Counted from the stretch's first letter, positions 24,301 through 35,228 are shown. The stretch: 64,000 bases of DNA from Erigeron canadensis (GCF_010389155.1 NC_057767.1:4819765-4883764), one strand, 5' to 3'. Made by a program: numbers and translations. The notes: generated from the letters alone by a model not told the origin.

Positions 24301-25294
24301 CTACTTTTCTATATCTAAGTATCATCTTAGTGTGATTTCAGTACAACCTTAATGTAAGTTTCTCTATAAACCCACTCATTAGATATACAAATGTAAATGT
24401 TACTCCCTCTGTCCCAAATTATTTGTCCCCCGTAACAAAAACACATGTTTTAAAAAAACATTTCATTAATGCAGCTTACCTTTTTACTAAAATATCTTCT
24501 TTGAACTTCATGACACTTATTGATTTCAATTCAGGTTGATATGAAATCATGATCAATTTTTATCTATCCATATTCGTAGTGGACAATACTTTTGATACAA
24601 AACTACAATAACAAGATCAACTATAACTCGATTCAGCAGTCATACTGTATGTTAGATTTAGAAATAACAAAAATAAAACCCTGCCTTGATCATACTGGCC
24701 CGAAAAGACAGGCATCACGCCGAAACACACCATAGTGTACTTCGGTGGACTACTGACCAGGCATTCTAATGTCCTATCTCAATTTCAAACCGCCTAAAGT
24801 AAACATCTAGACAGTGATCAGGAAAAAAAAACTGTTCGAAAAACTCTACTTACACCGCATACATCTACGTAAAAAAAAAAAAAAAAAATCACTCTCCACC
24901 GATAATAACCTGAACAGAGAAAACCTTCTCCGTGCCGGTTACGGAATATACATATGCCTAAAAGTAAATATCAATCTCCAAGTATATCACTTTTACAGAG
25001 TCCATTATATATATATATATATTAGAAATAAAAAATAAAAAAACCTGAGAAGCAATAGGTTTAGAAAGAGCAAGAAAGGCAGCCGAGTGAGCTCCTTCTT
25101 CAAGTAAATGCCGTTTTCTAAGCGCTTTTAATGCATCTTTTATTGCTTCAATTGCAATTTCATCTTTTTTTAGCCTATTTTTTTCATATATAAATTCAAT
25201 GTAAGTATATATCGATATATATATTTTGCATAAAATAAATTGATTGATTGATGAAATTATTGTAATGAATGAAAAATAAAATGATTACTTACAT
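21347..25294 (-). CDS. ATG16: Autophagy protein ATG16 (coiled coil plus WD40)
   Basis: Minus-strand exons, 5' to 3': 25293..25294 (AT of the start codon), 25045..25174, 23336..23517, 23055..23250, 21347..22369. All junctions are GT-AG with matching phases and give 510 residues, very close to plant ATG16. Residues 1-44 carry the conserved helix AIEAIKDALKALRKRHLLEE that in this family binds ATG5. Residues 45-170 are a heptad-rich coiled coil (AETLEVELQQCYKAQSRLSEQ; SQYEEMRTRAVNAESENKTL). Residues ~185-510 are a seven-bladed WD40 propeller with repeated W-D ends (VKMWD, LYVWD, IKVWD, LRLWD, IHVWS, ICMWT). Family role: with ATG5-ATG12, directs ATG8 lipidation on the phagophore. The start codon appears split by a 118-bp intron (25175..25292). 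An in-frame upstream ATG exists if that intron is retained, but it would add a low-complexity N-terminus. Confidence 0.9.
24401..24600. mobile_element. Degenerate Stowaway-like MITE in an ATG16 intron
   Basis: Begins TACTCCCTCTGTCCC with ATTTGTCCCC following, the usual Stowaway left end. The right end is only weakly matched (GTGGACAATACTTTTG near 24580), so the element is truncated or old. Confidence 0.45.
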
Positions 25295-25525
25295 GATGAT
25301 GATGACGATGATGATGATTGGAATACTGGATTTCAATTTTAGGGTTTTTGGGGTTGATTTTTGAAGAAGGAGAAAGAAGAAGAAGAAACCGGTGACGTGC
25401 CGGTTTAGTATATAGTTTAGTGACCAATGAGAATATTACATGTGGGAAATTTATTAAAGGTTTTTTCCATTTGAATAATTTATTTTCTCTTTTGCATTAG
25501 ATGATGTTAACACCAAATTCCTACC

Positions 25526-26149
25526 TATGGATGAGCAAAAACCAAAAAAACCTATAAAAACCGAAAAAACCGAACGTTATGGTTCGGTTTTGATTTCTAA
25601 TGAAAAATCGAACCATAGTAACAGAATCGAATCAAAAATATATATTGTTTACTTTATTTTATATTTATATCATTTTATTATTAATTTTTGATAAGTATGT
25701 TAATATATTTACAGTTTTAGGTGTATATAATAATATCATTTATATATTTAAGTGAAGATACACAACAAGATTGATTTTCTTCAATAAATGTATAATTAAA
25801 CAACACGTAAAAAATATAAATAGTTATATATAAAATTCATTTGAAATTTGTACAATTTACTTTTATGGATTTGTTGTCATTGTTGTAGTGTTATTGTTGA
25901 TATTGTTTTGAAAACTTGTTGAAATTAATTATGGTGTAATTATGGGTATAAACTTATAAACTTTTCAAGCTCAATTTGACCCAAACCACAACTGGTTAAA
26001 AACCGAGTAAAATCGAAAAACCGAACCGAAATAAAACCGAAACCGAAAAAACCAAAAACCAATGGTTTTAGTTTCTAAAAACCGAATTATAACGGTTCGG
26101 TTTCGGTTTTAGTCAAAAACCGACCTAAACCGAACCGTACTCACCCCTA
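25526..26149. mobile_element. Non-autonomous hAT-type element
   Basis: 624 bp, flanked by an exact 8-bp duplication TTCCTACC (25518-25525, 26150-26157). Ends are TATGGATGAGC and the complement of TAGGGGTGAGT. Subterminal AACCGAAACCGAA-type repeats resemble those of the hAT element at 12869 but with a different core motif. Confidence 0.85.
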
Positions 26150-26156
26150 TTCCTAC

Positions 26157-26560
26157 CAATGTTTTAAAAAACGGTGTTTAAGTCGGTATTACCGAAAATA
26201 CCAGTCGGTATGACTATTCTAATTTAATTTATTTTTGTAAATAAAATTACAATTTAACGAAAATAGTTAAAATACAATTATAATCCACTCAAGAAAAATA
26301 CCAAATAGATATTTCATAACAAAATATAAGTTTTAAAGTTCACAAATAACAAAAAATAACATTAAAGTATCATAAAAATAGTTTTAAAAAAAATTCAAAA
26401 AAAAAAGAAAATACCGAAAATACCGGAACAGTAATACCGGAAAATACTGGGAATACCGGAAATACCGGTCGGTATTAAATAATGAAAATACCGAGAGAAT
26501 ACCGGAAGACACTCCGATACCGGTAATACCGGCCAGTATTTACCGGTATTTAAAACATTG
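26157..26560. mobile_element. Small terminal-inverted-repeat element with CGGTATTACC repeats
   Basis: Bounded by CAATGTTTTAAA on the left and its complement TTTAAAACATTG on the right, about 404 bp. Inside are many AATACCGG/CCGGTATT motifs. No clear target duplication was found, so the superfamily is left open. It abuts the preceding hAT element's duplication. Confidence 0.6.
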
Positions 26561-28079
26561 ATTGCTACACTATACCAATTTTCAAACATATTAAACAACC
26601 CTTTGAACGCGTTGTTGGCTTGTTGCGGCTTCTTTTTTAGTTATACATATGAAGGTACGCATGATGTGACAGTAATGTTAGCGGTGGCAATATGGTGATA
26701 TCAGCTGCAACGAATGGCGGTGTTAACATCACATATCAATTAATCAATCTAGGATACAATTATCCTTTGAAGTATAACTTGTCCTCTAACCTGTTAACCC
26801 AAATCAAATCCTACCTAATAAATACGTTGACGGGTTAGTTAATATGTTTTGGTCAACATGTTGTATTTATTTTCTATAATTGTAGTTTTCAAAACAATAT
26901 TACAAACAATATACCTGAATGTTTGATGAGTTTTGTTTTTCAAAACTTGGTATTCTTTTTACACAAATGCAAATAATTATTTTTTTTAAACAAACATTTT
27001 TTTCTGATTATTTGTAAACTACAAAAAGCAATAATTGAATAATCTCTTCTGAATTTCAAAAAGTGACTAGATTCATTATTTAATCTTTAACAGTATATTT
27101 ATTATACACTTTCGAATACCCTATTAAGTAATAAAGGTAAATCTTGGTTTCTCTACACCCCAATATTTTAAGATAATAGCAAATTAACTCTTATTATAAT
27201 TTTGACATTAAATTAAATTCCTAGTATTTTGTTTTGAGATAAAGAGTTAATCTAGTTGGAACTTTAGTGGTTAGCGGGTATAATACTCACTTAAATTGAA
27301 AAGAAAATGTGGCAAGGGATTAGAATATCCAGATACTTCATTTGATGAATCATACTTCCATCAATTTCTTCCTTCATTTGATGAATCATACTTCCATCAA
27401 TTTCTTCTTTCTCAATTCTTATTTCTCAAATTCACTATATAATCTTCCATCTACATAAAATTAGTATATGAAATCCATCCTTTTAAAATCAATTAACTAA
27501 TTCAAATAATAAAGAAACAAATTGAGAGATTTTGGTGGTTAGTGGTGACTGAAATTCACAAGAGGGAAAGGAGGAAAGTTGGGATTTCCACTTGTTTTAT
27601 TGTTCTTTGAGGTAATAATTATCTTAATTGTTGAATTGTAAAATTAGGGTTCTTGATTATTGAATTTAGGGTTCTTGACTAAGGATTTAGGAATTTGAGT
27701 TATTTGGGGAGTTTTTAGAAAGGAAACCTAATAAGTTAAAAAGAAAAATGGGGTTAATGCAATGAGTTTTTATGATGATGAACCCATAATGATGAAACAT
27801 ATATTTTCGGTGTTTGGTTAGAATTGTGTTATTAAAATTATTATAAAATTTGTGTTGAATTGTTTTAAGTAACCATACACCATAATGATAGAGTTCATGG
27901 TGAATTCAATTAGATGATTGTGAAAAAGTTGAGTTTGTAGAACTCATATATATATATATATATATATATATTACGTAATGTGTAGGTGATGAAGATCATT
28001 TTGTTGATCCTAGTAGCCATTTAGTGTCAATTAGCCAAGTTAAGGTGAGTGTATATGTATATGATCATGTTCTTGTTAT
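26561..28079. other. Intergenic, AT-rich
   Basis: No gene seen. It holds a 34-bp direct repeat, twice in tandem, around 27340-27408 (TTCATTTGATGAATCATAC...), and a (TA)n run near 27950-27971. The part from about 27500 may belong to the LTR-like remnant described next. Confidence 0.5.
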
Positions 28080-28086
28080 TAGAGGT

Positions 28087-28366
28087 CATAGGTGGGTAAA
28101 TTCTTATGACCCATATGTTTGTTGAATATGAAAACTAGTAGGTGGATAAATTCCTACTAGTCAAAATGTTGATTTAATGAATGAAAGCTAGTAGTTGGAT
28201 AAATTCCTACTAGCATAATTGATGTTTGATTATGAAAGCTAGTAGGTGAGTAAATTCCAACAAGCATAAAGTGATTTTGATTATGTGAGCTAATAGGTGG
28301 GTAAATTCCTACTAGCCAATTTGTATGATAAAGACTAGTATGTGGGTAAAGTCCTACTAGCATGAT
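28087..28366. repeat. Tandem array of six hairpin-forming units
   Basis: Six units of about 45-55 bp. Each core reads CTAGTAGGTGGGTAAATTCC followed by TACTAG, so the flanks CTAGTAGG and CCTACTAG can pair around an ~10-nt loop. Units lie near 28089, 28135, 28189, 28240, 28291 and 28335. The first unit has GTCATAGG and TTATGAC, changed on both arms so that pairing is largely kept. The fourth has lost pairing. No coding frame explains the pattern. Confidence 0.75.
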
Positions 28367-28969
28367 CCATGGCCATGTAGAAAATAAATTGTGTTGATTT
28401 TATGTTTATGATTGTCATGAATGATATGGCTATCAAAAGATAGGCTATAAATGATGTTTGATGTTTTAGCAACTTGATTATGATCATATGTATATGTACT
28501 CACTAAACATTGCTTACGTTTTAGTTGTTTAACCTTTTTATAGGAGTTGGTAGTAGCCAAGAGAGGAATTTGATCAAGTGAAATTGTTGAAAGTGAAGTA
28601 GTGATTGAAGGTAATTTGGCCATCCATTGAAGAATGACACTTTAGGTAGAAGCTTAGTTTAACCCTGTCAAACTTTTGACTTGTGATACATGTGTATTTT
28701 GATAAAAATGTTGTTTATGATGTTTTTTAAGTCTTAGACTATTATGATAGGTGAAGTATAGGTCATTTTGGAGTCAAATTACCCATTTTGTCACTTTAGG
28801 TAAATTACTCATTCCGTTTGGTTGTTTTAATGTACATTTCAATAGTTAAGTTTCAGATCTATCCATTATGTTGTAATATATGATTTTACTCATTTTAGTG
28901 TTTTGGTTTAAAGAATTTGAAGCATTGAAAGTAAAATATGGATTTTTGGTTAAAATGGAAAAGTGCAGG

Positions 28970-29155
28970 TTGGACCATAAATTTACGGCCCTGACCATAA
29001 ATTTACGGCCATGGGCCATAAATTTACGGCCTTTTTGTTTTTTTTATTTAAAATTTCGAGTTGTTTTCAAATAGGGAAGAAAAAAAAGCCAAGAGCGAAT
29101 TACGGTGCAAATTTTACGGCTAGTTGTAATTAAGCCGTAAATTTACGGCCATCCA
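28970..29155. repeat. Clustered ATAAATTTACGGCC motifs
   Basis: The motif CCATAAATTTACGGCC occurs three times within 28975-29031, and related TTTTACGGC and GTAAATTTACGGCC copies at about 29110 and 29140. Each copy is partly palindromic (GGCC at both sides). Confidence 0.6.
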
Positions 29156-29167
29156 AAACTAATTAAA

Positions 29168-29510
29168 AAAATTTCATATTTTTCTTAAATTGAGTTGAGT
29201 CGTTTCAATAATACAACTCTGAATGACATATATTTGTATAGTATGTTCGGAAAAATTTATCATTTTTTATGGTACATTTATCATTTCTAATATATCAAAT
29301 GTTTAGATCCTTATGTTGAAACTTGAAAGTTATAAATAATTCGTATTTTTTTTAAATTGAGTCGAGTCGTTTTCAATAATACAACTATAAATGACATATA
29401 TTTGTATAGTATGTTGGGAAAAATTTATCAATTTTTATGGTACATTTATCATTTCTAATATCAAATGTTTAGATCATTATGTTGAAACTTTGAAAGTTGT
29501 AAATTTTTTT
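29168..29510. repeat. Two-copy tandem repeat of about 175 bp
   Basis: Units at about 29168-29340 and 29341-29510 share TTAAATTGAGT(T/C)GAGTCGT through ATGTTGAAACTT with a few substitutions and small indels. Confidence 0.75.
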
Positions 29511-29571
29511 ATGGAAAATGTTTGATGTACACCATTCGCAATCATTACCCCGCAACCACCGTCACTATTAT

Positions 29572-30080
29572 ATTGTTGCCACCTCCATTGTAAATTACGA
29601 ACACCCTCTAATCATATTTAACCATCTTGTGTTAAAAGCATGTATAATAAAAAAAATTTGAAACAATTTTTTGGGCATTTCTTAATATGTGTTTTCCAAC
29701 ACAACTATCTATGTGTATATTTTTAGGAGAATAAGTAAAATTATAAGTGTAGATAGCTACACATCTGCCTATCTCTTCATGAAAGATGCAATCACAATTC
29801 ACAAAAGAAAGAATGGGGTGAGAGAGGCTCGAACTCTCGACCTCAGGATAACTCAACATTAGCTATGAGACCTACGCGCTAGCCAACTGCGCCACCACCC
29901 CATGTGTCATATTGTCTGCAATATTTACTAAAAACACCAGACTTGAGTATAAATTTCAATTGTTAACACGTTAACATTTGTTTAAATTGAAAACTTTTTT
30001 CATTCATCAAGTCATCATCCAAACCTCACGCATAGTTTTAAATCCAATAGATTTTCCAAGTAGAAAAGTATATAGATTAC
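29572..30080. repeat. Segmental duplication carrying tRNA-Met, copy 1
   Basis: Matches 30183-31185 from GAACACCCTCTAATCATATT through the tRNA to CCAAGTAGAAAAGTATATAG. Copy 1 lacks the hAT insertion found in copy 2 and so preserves the empty site at about 29625-29636. Confidence 0.8.
29814..29901 (-). tRNA. Elongator tRNA-Met (CAT), with intron
   Basis: On the minus strand the sequence begins GGGGTGGTGGCGCAGTTGG and ends GAGTTCGAGCCTCTCTCACC plus CC, with A at the discriminator position. The acceptor stem pairs fully allowing G-T. A-box and B-box (GGTCGAGAGTTCGAGCCTC region) are intact. The anticodon CAT is at 29865-29867, followed one base later by an intron of about 14 nt, as in plant elongator tRNA-Met genes. 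Confidence 0.93.
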
Positions 30081-30245
30081 TTGATCCTTTTTATGCATTT
30101 AGATTTACTCTATATAATTTCCATGTCGTGATGTGCTTAGTATGTAACCCTCATAATTCCGCTTTGTTGGGGTGTTACACATATTGCTGCCACCTCTATT
30201 GTATAGTACGAACACCCTCTAATCATATTTAACCATCTTGTGTTT

Positions 30246-30685
30246 AGGGGTGTAAACGAGACGATACAGTTTGCGAGGTACCTGAAATCGACTCGCAAAT
30301 TACTCGAAATCGACTCGGTCTTAGTCGAGCCGAGCCGAGCTTGAGCTACTCGAGTAGACTTTCGAGTCGAGCTTGAGTCTCAATATATCCTACTCGAATA
30401 GCTTGCGAGCTTAATCGAGCTTGTACTTATTTACAATTTTACCCTTGAATATTATATATTTTTACATAATTACTTTCTCACCGAGTCGAGCTTAAAATTG
30501 TCGAGCTTATAGGATTAATTTGATTTAAAACTTAAATTTAATTCTTAATCGAGTCGAGTCGAGCTCGAAAGTGTCGACACGTAAGGCGAGCTCGAGTTCG
30601 AGCTCGAAACGAGTTTCGAGCTTCGAGTTTTACAATCGAGTCGAGCTCGTGCTTGGCACTGTGTCGGCCCGACTCGATTACACCC
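30246..30685. mobile_element. Non-autonomous hAT-type element (filled site)
   Basis: Starts AGGGGTGTAAACGAG and ends in the complement of GGGTGTAATCGAG. It is flanked by TTGTGTTT on the left and TTGTGTTA on the right. The paralogous empty site at 29625 reads CTTGTGTTAAAAG once, which confirms an insertion with a 7-8 bp duplication. The interior is rich in TCGAG/CTCGA motifs. Confidence 0.85.
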
Positions 30686-30923
30686 TTGTGTTAAAAGGCA
30701 TATATAATTTAAAAAAAAAAAAAAAACTTTTTGGGCATTTCTTAATATGTGTTTTTTTAAGAGAAAAGGTAAAATTAGAAGCGTAGATATACAAATCTGC
30801 CTATCTCTTCATATATATTTTTCGATACAAATATCTACTAGTATATATTATAGATTTTGTGAGTAAAAGTAAAATTAGAAGTGTAATAGCTGTAAAGATG
30901 CAATCACAATTCAGTGTGAAGAA

Positions 30924-31010
30924 TGGGGTGAGAGAGGCTCGAACTCTCGACCTCAGGATAGCTCAACATAGCTATGAGACCTACGCGCTAGGCAACTGCG
31001 CCACCACCCC
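30924..31010 (-). tRNA. Elongator tRNA-Met (CAT), with intron, copy 2
   Basis: Same as the first copy apart from its intron (about 13 nt) and one D-loop change: AGTTGGCTA becomes AGTTGCCTA, replacing one of the two conserved G residues that contact the T loop. Anticodon CAT at 30974-30976. It may be less active or a pseudogene. Confidence 0.85.
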
Positions 31011-31185
31011 ACATGTGATACTTTTCTGCAATATTTTACTACAAAACCTAAACGACTTAGAGTATAAACTTCAATTGTTAACACGTTAACATTTGTTTAA
31101 ATTGAAACCCTTTTTCACTCATCATCCAAACCTCACGCATAGTTCTAAATCCATTTAGCCTTAGATTTTCCAAGTAGAAAAGTAT

Positions 31186-32137
31186 ATATAGATAAATTTA
31201 TGCCGTTAAGCATTTCTCATAAATATACACAAAGAAGTTTTCAAATATCTCAAAACTTAGCAACTAAAAGTCCAAAACCACTAAAACAATGGTAGCAAGA
31301 CTCCTCAGCCAAAAGTGAATTCCTAATCTCTACATAACTGGTAGTTATTATTAAGAGTTTCTACTTCCTAACTAGGATGTAGAGATGAGTATAAATTTGT
31401 AAGTCCTGATTCGTACCCTCCAGATACCAGTTATAGGGAGGTGATACCGAATTTCAAGTGGGATCGCGACCTACCCACTTTGTTAGTTCCCAGGATCAGT
31501 ATCAATGAGTGGCCGGCGGTGCAAGGAAAATCCAGAAAGTACCAAGCTACTATCGAGTCTCGTTAGGTTAAAACAATTAAGATTCTAAGGGACTATTAGA
31601 TACTGTACACCCAACTAGGTTTACCCCTCCAGCTTACCACCTCTAATACATGTTTTCAAATGATTGATAAATAATGTTCAAACTGGCCTAACTGATTAAT
31701 GTCACATAGATGGAATCATAGTCGCTAGCAAATGAGTCATGGCAATACAATGGCTATTGTGAGCTACTCTCCATATATACTTATTGTTTTGGTAGTCTAT
31801 ATTCCGGTGTCTTTCCTTTTGACATATCAGAAATTACAATTCGGCAAAATAGTATATATGGTGATCTATAGCAGGTTTCATTACTTTCTCGATCTGATGC
31901 AGGGCTATATATATACGACTATCAAAAGTAGTATACATATACATATCAATATAATAGAGACATTTGGATTACCCTATCAGTATGTCATTCATTCACAACA
32001 AAATTTCTCGCAACATGACGTGAAGCAAATTAATGATAGAAAAAACATTAAGAAATTAATTTAATGCATATTTGAAGTCAGATAAGCTCTGCAACATAAA
32101 GTAATAAAATACTGTAAGTATCTGAAGACAATAAAAA
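31186..32137. other. Intergenic
   Basis: No gene or clear repeat recognised. Confidence 0.5.
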
Positions 32138-32209
32138 TGCCCCCATGCAGGATCGAACTACAGACCTCCAGTTTACAAGACTGGCGCTCTACCACTGAGC
32201 TATAAGGGC
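32138..32209 (-). tRNA. tRNA-Thr (TGT)
   Basis: Minus strand, 72 nt with discriminator A. It begins GCCCTTATAGCTCAGTGGTA (A box) and ends GTTCGATCCTGCATGGGGGC (B box). The seven-bp acceptor stem pairs GCCCTTA with TGGGGGC including two G-T pairs. The anticodon loop CTTGTAA gives anticodon TGT at 32175-32177. No intron. Confidence 0.95.
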
Positions 32210-32603
32210 TGGATGCTTTCTCTTCAAATATGATAAGTACCTAAACTGTTCTGCTATTTTAAGACTTACAATTTATAATGTTTTTATTAGGAGTTACATA
32301 TATTACTGTAATTTGTATTTTGGTGATTTTGAAGTTGGAACTTGAGAAAAAAAAAAAAAAATTAGAGAGCAAGAAGTGTAAAAATCAATTGAAGTCTTAT
32401 TTATTATAGCTTTAATCATAATAGTCAATTAGCTTACTGCTTGATTACATCTTTTGTTTGGTTTTCAAATTCCAAAAATGTCTAGTGGAAGGGAATTTAT
32501 AAAATTTATTAGAATTGGTTCCTATCCATCTGGATCCAAATAACATCAACAAATACTCCGAATCTGAAAACTTTTGATCGAAAAGGATTATTCACATGTT
32601 TTG

Positions 32604-32634
<31 letters not shown>

Positions 32635-32811
32635 TTGTGGGTGTGGGTGGGGAAAAACAGGGACTAAATGTAATAATTTAACACCATATTCATTTAGCAA
32701 CACTTGAAACATATTATTGTCTGTAATATGAGTACACATGATACAATTACAAACATGAAATTAACATCCGTAAAATTAGATCACAAATTTGCTTTCTGAA
32801 TATTGTGCATA
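32210..32811. other. 3' flank of tandem kinase gene 1
   Basis: From about 32228 the sequence matches 41466-41700 and 43159-43487, the 3' flank of the second tandem kinase gene. This shows that the duplication covers flanking DNA. It includes a (TG)n-rich microsatellite at about 32599-32650. Confidence 0.6.
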
Positions 32812-35228
32812 TTAATGTTGGATTTGAGACAACATGATCCTACAATCCTTACTATTTGGCCTCTCTTTTGGATTATCAAGCGTACAAAAACAAGCAATCT
32901 TAAGAACAAGAAGCATCTGTTCTTGATACCCATTTCCTAAAAGGCTCGGGTCAATTGCTTCTTTCGGGTCATCAGATGTCATAACCTTTCTCATCCATTT
33001 AACGAGACTTACTTTTAAAGTGTGTTGAAAAAATTCGTCAGAAGGAAGCTTTCCCACGACCAACACCCCTAGTATCATCCCAAAACTATAGATGTCACAT
33101 TTTTCCGTAAATTTCATGGTTTGATGATACTCAGGCGCAATGTATCCTAATGCACCCGCAACATTGGAACTTGTCATATGTGTTTCAGCGTCTGGGATTG
33201 ATTTTGCCAGCCCAAAATCAGCAATTCGGGCCTCCATGTCATCATCAAGGAGCACATTTGCAGGCTTTAAGTCTCGGTGGACTATACGGGGCGTGTGATT
33301 CATGTGGAGATACTCAAGCCCGGTTGCAACCCCAATTGCAATCTTGTATCTCGCAAGCCAATCTAGTTCTCCACCATCTCGACCTTGTTGCAAAATGTCT
33401 TGCAAGCTTCCGTTTGTCATGAACTTGTAAATGAGATAATGACAATTTGGTCGAGACACATGAGCAAGTAATGGTACTATGTTCCGATGACGGATTAGAC
33501 CGACTGTTTTGATTTCTGCTTGGATTTGTCGCATTTTTTTGTGGAGTAAATACGTGTCTTCTTCCATGAGCTGGGCTGTGTCTTTGGGAGGTTGTATGAT
33601 CTTTTTTATCGCGATCGTCTTAATCATTCCTCCCCTTATATGAGCTTTAACTACTTCTCCACAACCACCTCTTCCCACTTTTTCCAGACCCAAAAACAAA
33701 TTGTCATCCTCCAAAAACGTAAGCTCCTTTGCCGTAATTGATAGACTAAAGATCGTGGTCCCTGATACATTACCATTTGTTAAATCATAATCAAACACAT
33801 TTTAAACACCATCAAAGGTACTGTCATTGAGGATATAATCCCACTAATTGATCATAATCAGACACATTTCCATAATGTATAACTTGGTGGAAGAACCGGG
33901 TTAGGACTCAAGTTTTATGAAGAGTCATTAAGGTTTGGGAGGGTCAAATTTCTGTTTCAGAGTTCAAATTTCTGATGGGTTGAAACACTGCGTAATGGAC
34001 TTTCGGCGACGACACTTGTCAGTTGCAGAAAGTGCCCTTGTTATTTTACCTTGTTGCTGGTAGTGGATACTGGTGTTCTTAAAAGTATACCTTATTTCGT
34101 ACGTGTAACTATGCACTAAATAATTAAAAAAGAATCTGCACACAATAAAAGGAAGATTGAAGTACCTAAACTTTTATCAAGGGAGCTAAACGGAATCACA
34201 TCAAATATTCTTCCAAATATCTTCTTGGGTGGAGGTAGCGACCAATTATTGGTTTTTTGTTGCGAAAACAATACAGATTGAGCGAGTAGAGATTCAAGAC
34301 TAAAGACAACCTCGGTCATGGTAGGACGGTGATTTGGATGATAATCGAAGCATCTTTCAGCTATCCGAGCAAACCCTTTTAAACATTTTAGAGATATCTC
34401 ATCTCGTATACCGGAATAAACTATTTGCTTTAAGTTCCCTTCTTTAATTGATTCTTGTATCCATGTTACTAGGCCGCATTCAAAACTTCTATCCGATGGT
34501 CTCTTTTGACACAAGACTTCAAACAATACCACCCCAAAAGCGTACACATCAGACTTCCTTGTCAACTTTCCCGTGGCAAAGTAGTTTGGATCAATATAAC
34601 CAAAAGTGCCTTTAACAAGTGTGTTGACATAAGTTGATGCTTGATTTATTGGACCTATTCTAGCCAACCCAAAATCCGAAATTTTTGCCGCCCAACTTTC
34701 ATGTATCAAAATATTTGAGCTCTTGACATCTCTATGTATAACACCAACCTCAATACCTGTGCCAGTGTGAAGGTAGTCTAAGCCACGGGCTGCACCTATG
34801 CAAATCTTGAGTCGTTCAACCCAAGAAAGAGGAGTATGGAGTTGATATAGAAGATTTTCAAGTGTTCCGTGAGGCATGTACTCATACACAAGGATCATTT
34901 CTTTTTCATAATTACAATAACCAATCAAAGACACCAAATGAGCATGACGCAGTTTGGAAAGCATTTCAACTTCCGCCCAGAACTCTGTCGCCTCTTGATT
35001 TGATATCGAATCCAACCTTTTAATTGCAACATCAACATGGGTTGTTTCAATTCTAATATTGCCTTTGTATACTTTCCCAAAACCTCCTTTCCCAACTACT
35101 AATGACTCTTTAAAATTGTTTGTTGCTAATAGAATTTCATCAAACTCAAACTGACAACAACTTTGTGACAATCCAGCAGTGGAGGTGGATGCTTCAGACC
35201 CTTTTCCATGGCCACTATCAGGAAACAT
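32812..35228 (-). CDS. Predicted tandem kinase: FERONIA-like kinase fused to SOBIR1-like kinase, copy 1
   Basis: Exons 34166..35228 and 32812..33761, joined by a 404-bp phase-1 intron (34165..33762), give 670 residues with no signal peptide or membrane segment. Kinase A (about 27-320) resembles CrRLK1L/FERONIA kinases: GKGGFG, K70 (VAIK), HRDVKSSN (D167), DFGLA (D185), VKGTFGYIDPNYF. Kinase B (about 358-670) closely resembles SOBIR1: FLEDDNLFLGLEKVGRGGCG, IAIKKIIQPPKD (K407), RHRN, LAHVSRPNCHYL, HRDLKPANVLLDDDMEARIA and DFGLA (D536), then YIAPEYH. All catalytic motifs are present in both. Junction AGT TTA G|GG ACC keeps frame. Alternatively these are two separate genes, with kinase B starting at its own ATG; but the donor after kinase A and the acceptor before kinase B are both conserved in copy 2. 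The gene is divergent from the SERK-like gene at 37589. Confidence 0.75.

Larger units (their letters stand above)
27500..29540 (+). mobile_element. Possible remnant of a large LTR
   Basis: Long non-coding DNA with features often seen in large Ty3-type LTRs: an internal tandem repeat, a TACTCACTAAAC...TTATAGGAG stretch near 28497-28545, and repeated short motifs. A likely 3' terminus, GGGGTGTTACA, lies at about 30168-30178, separated by the tRNA-carrying duplication. The start was not found. This is inference from layout only. Confidence 0.3.
30183..31185. repeat. Segmental duplication carrying tRNA-Met, copy 2
   Basis: Second copy of the 29572-30080 unit, enlarged by a 440-bp hAT-type insertion at 30246-30685. 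Confidence 0.8.

Noticed and set aside
26395..26598. Minus-strand frame in the CGGTATT element as a gene
   Set aside because: It only translates the repeated AATACCGG motifs of the inverted-repeat element.
28157..28363. Minus-strand frame with repeated LVGIYP motifs as a repeat protein
   Set aside because: The repetition comes from the hairpin tandem repeat itself, there is no start context or intron structure, and units change length out of frame elsewhere.
28087..28366. CRISPR-like array of repeats
   Set aside because: Units are adjacent hairpins with diverged cores, and spacers are themselves related. The DNA is clearly plant nuclear and no cas-like gene is present.
32509..32739. Minus-strand frame with a His-Thr repeat
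   Set aside because: Produced by the (TG)n microsatellite.
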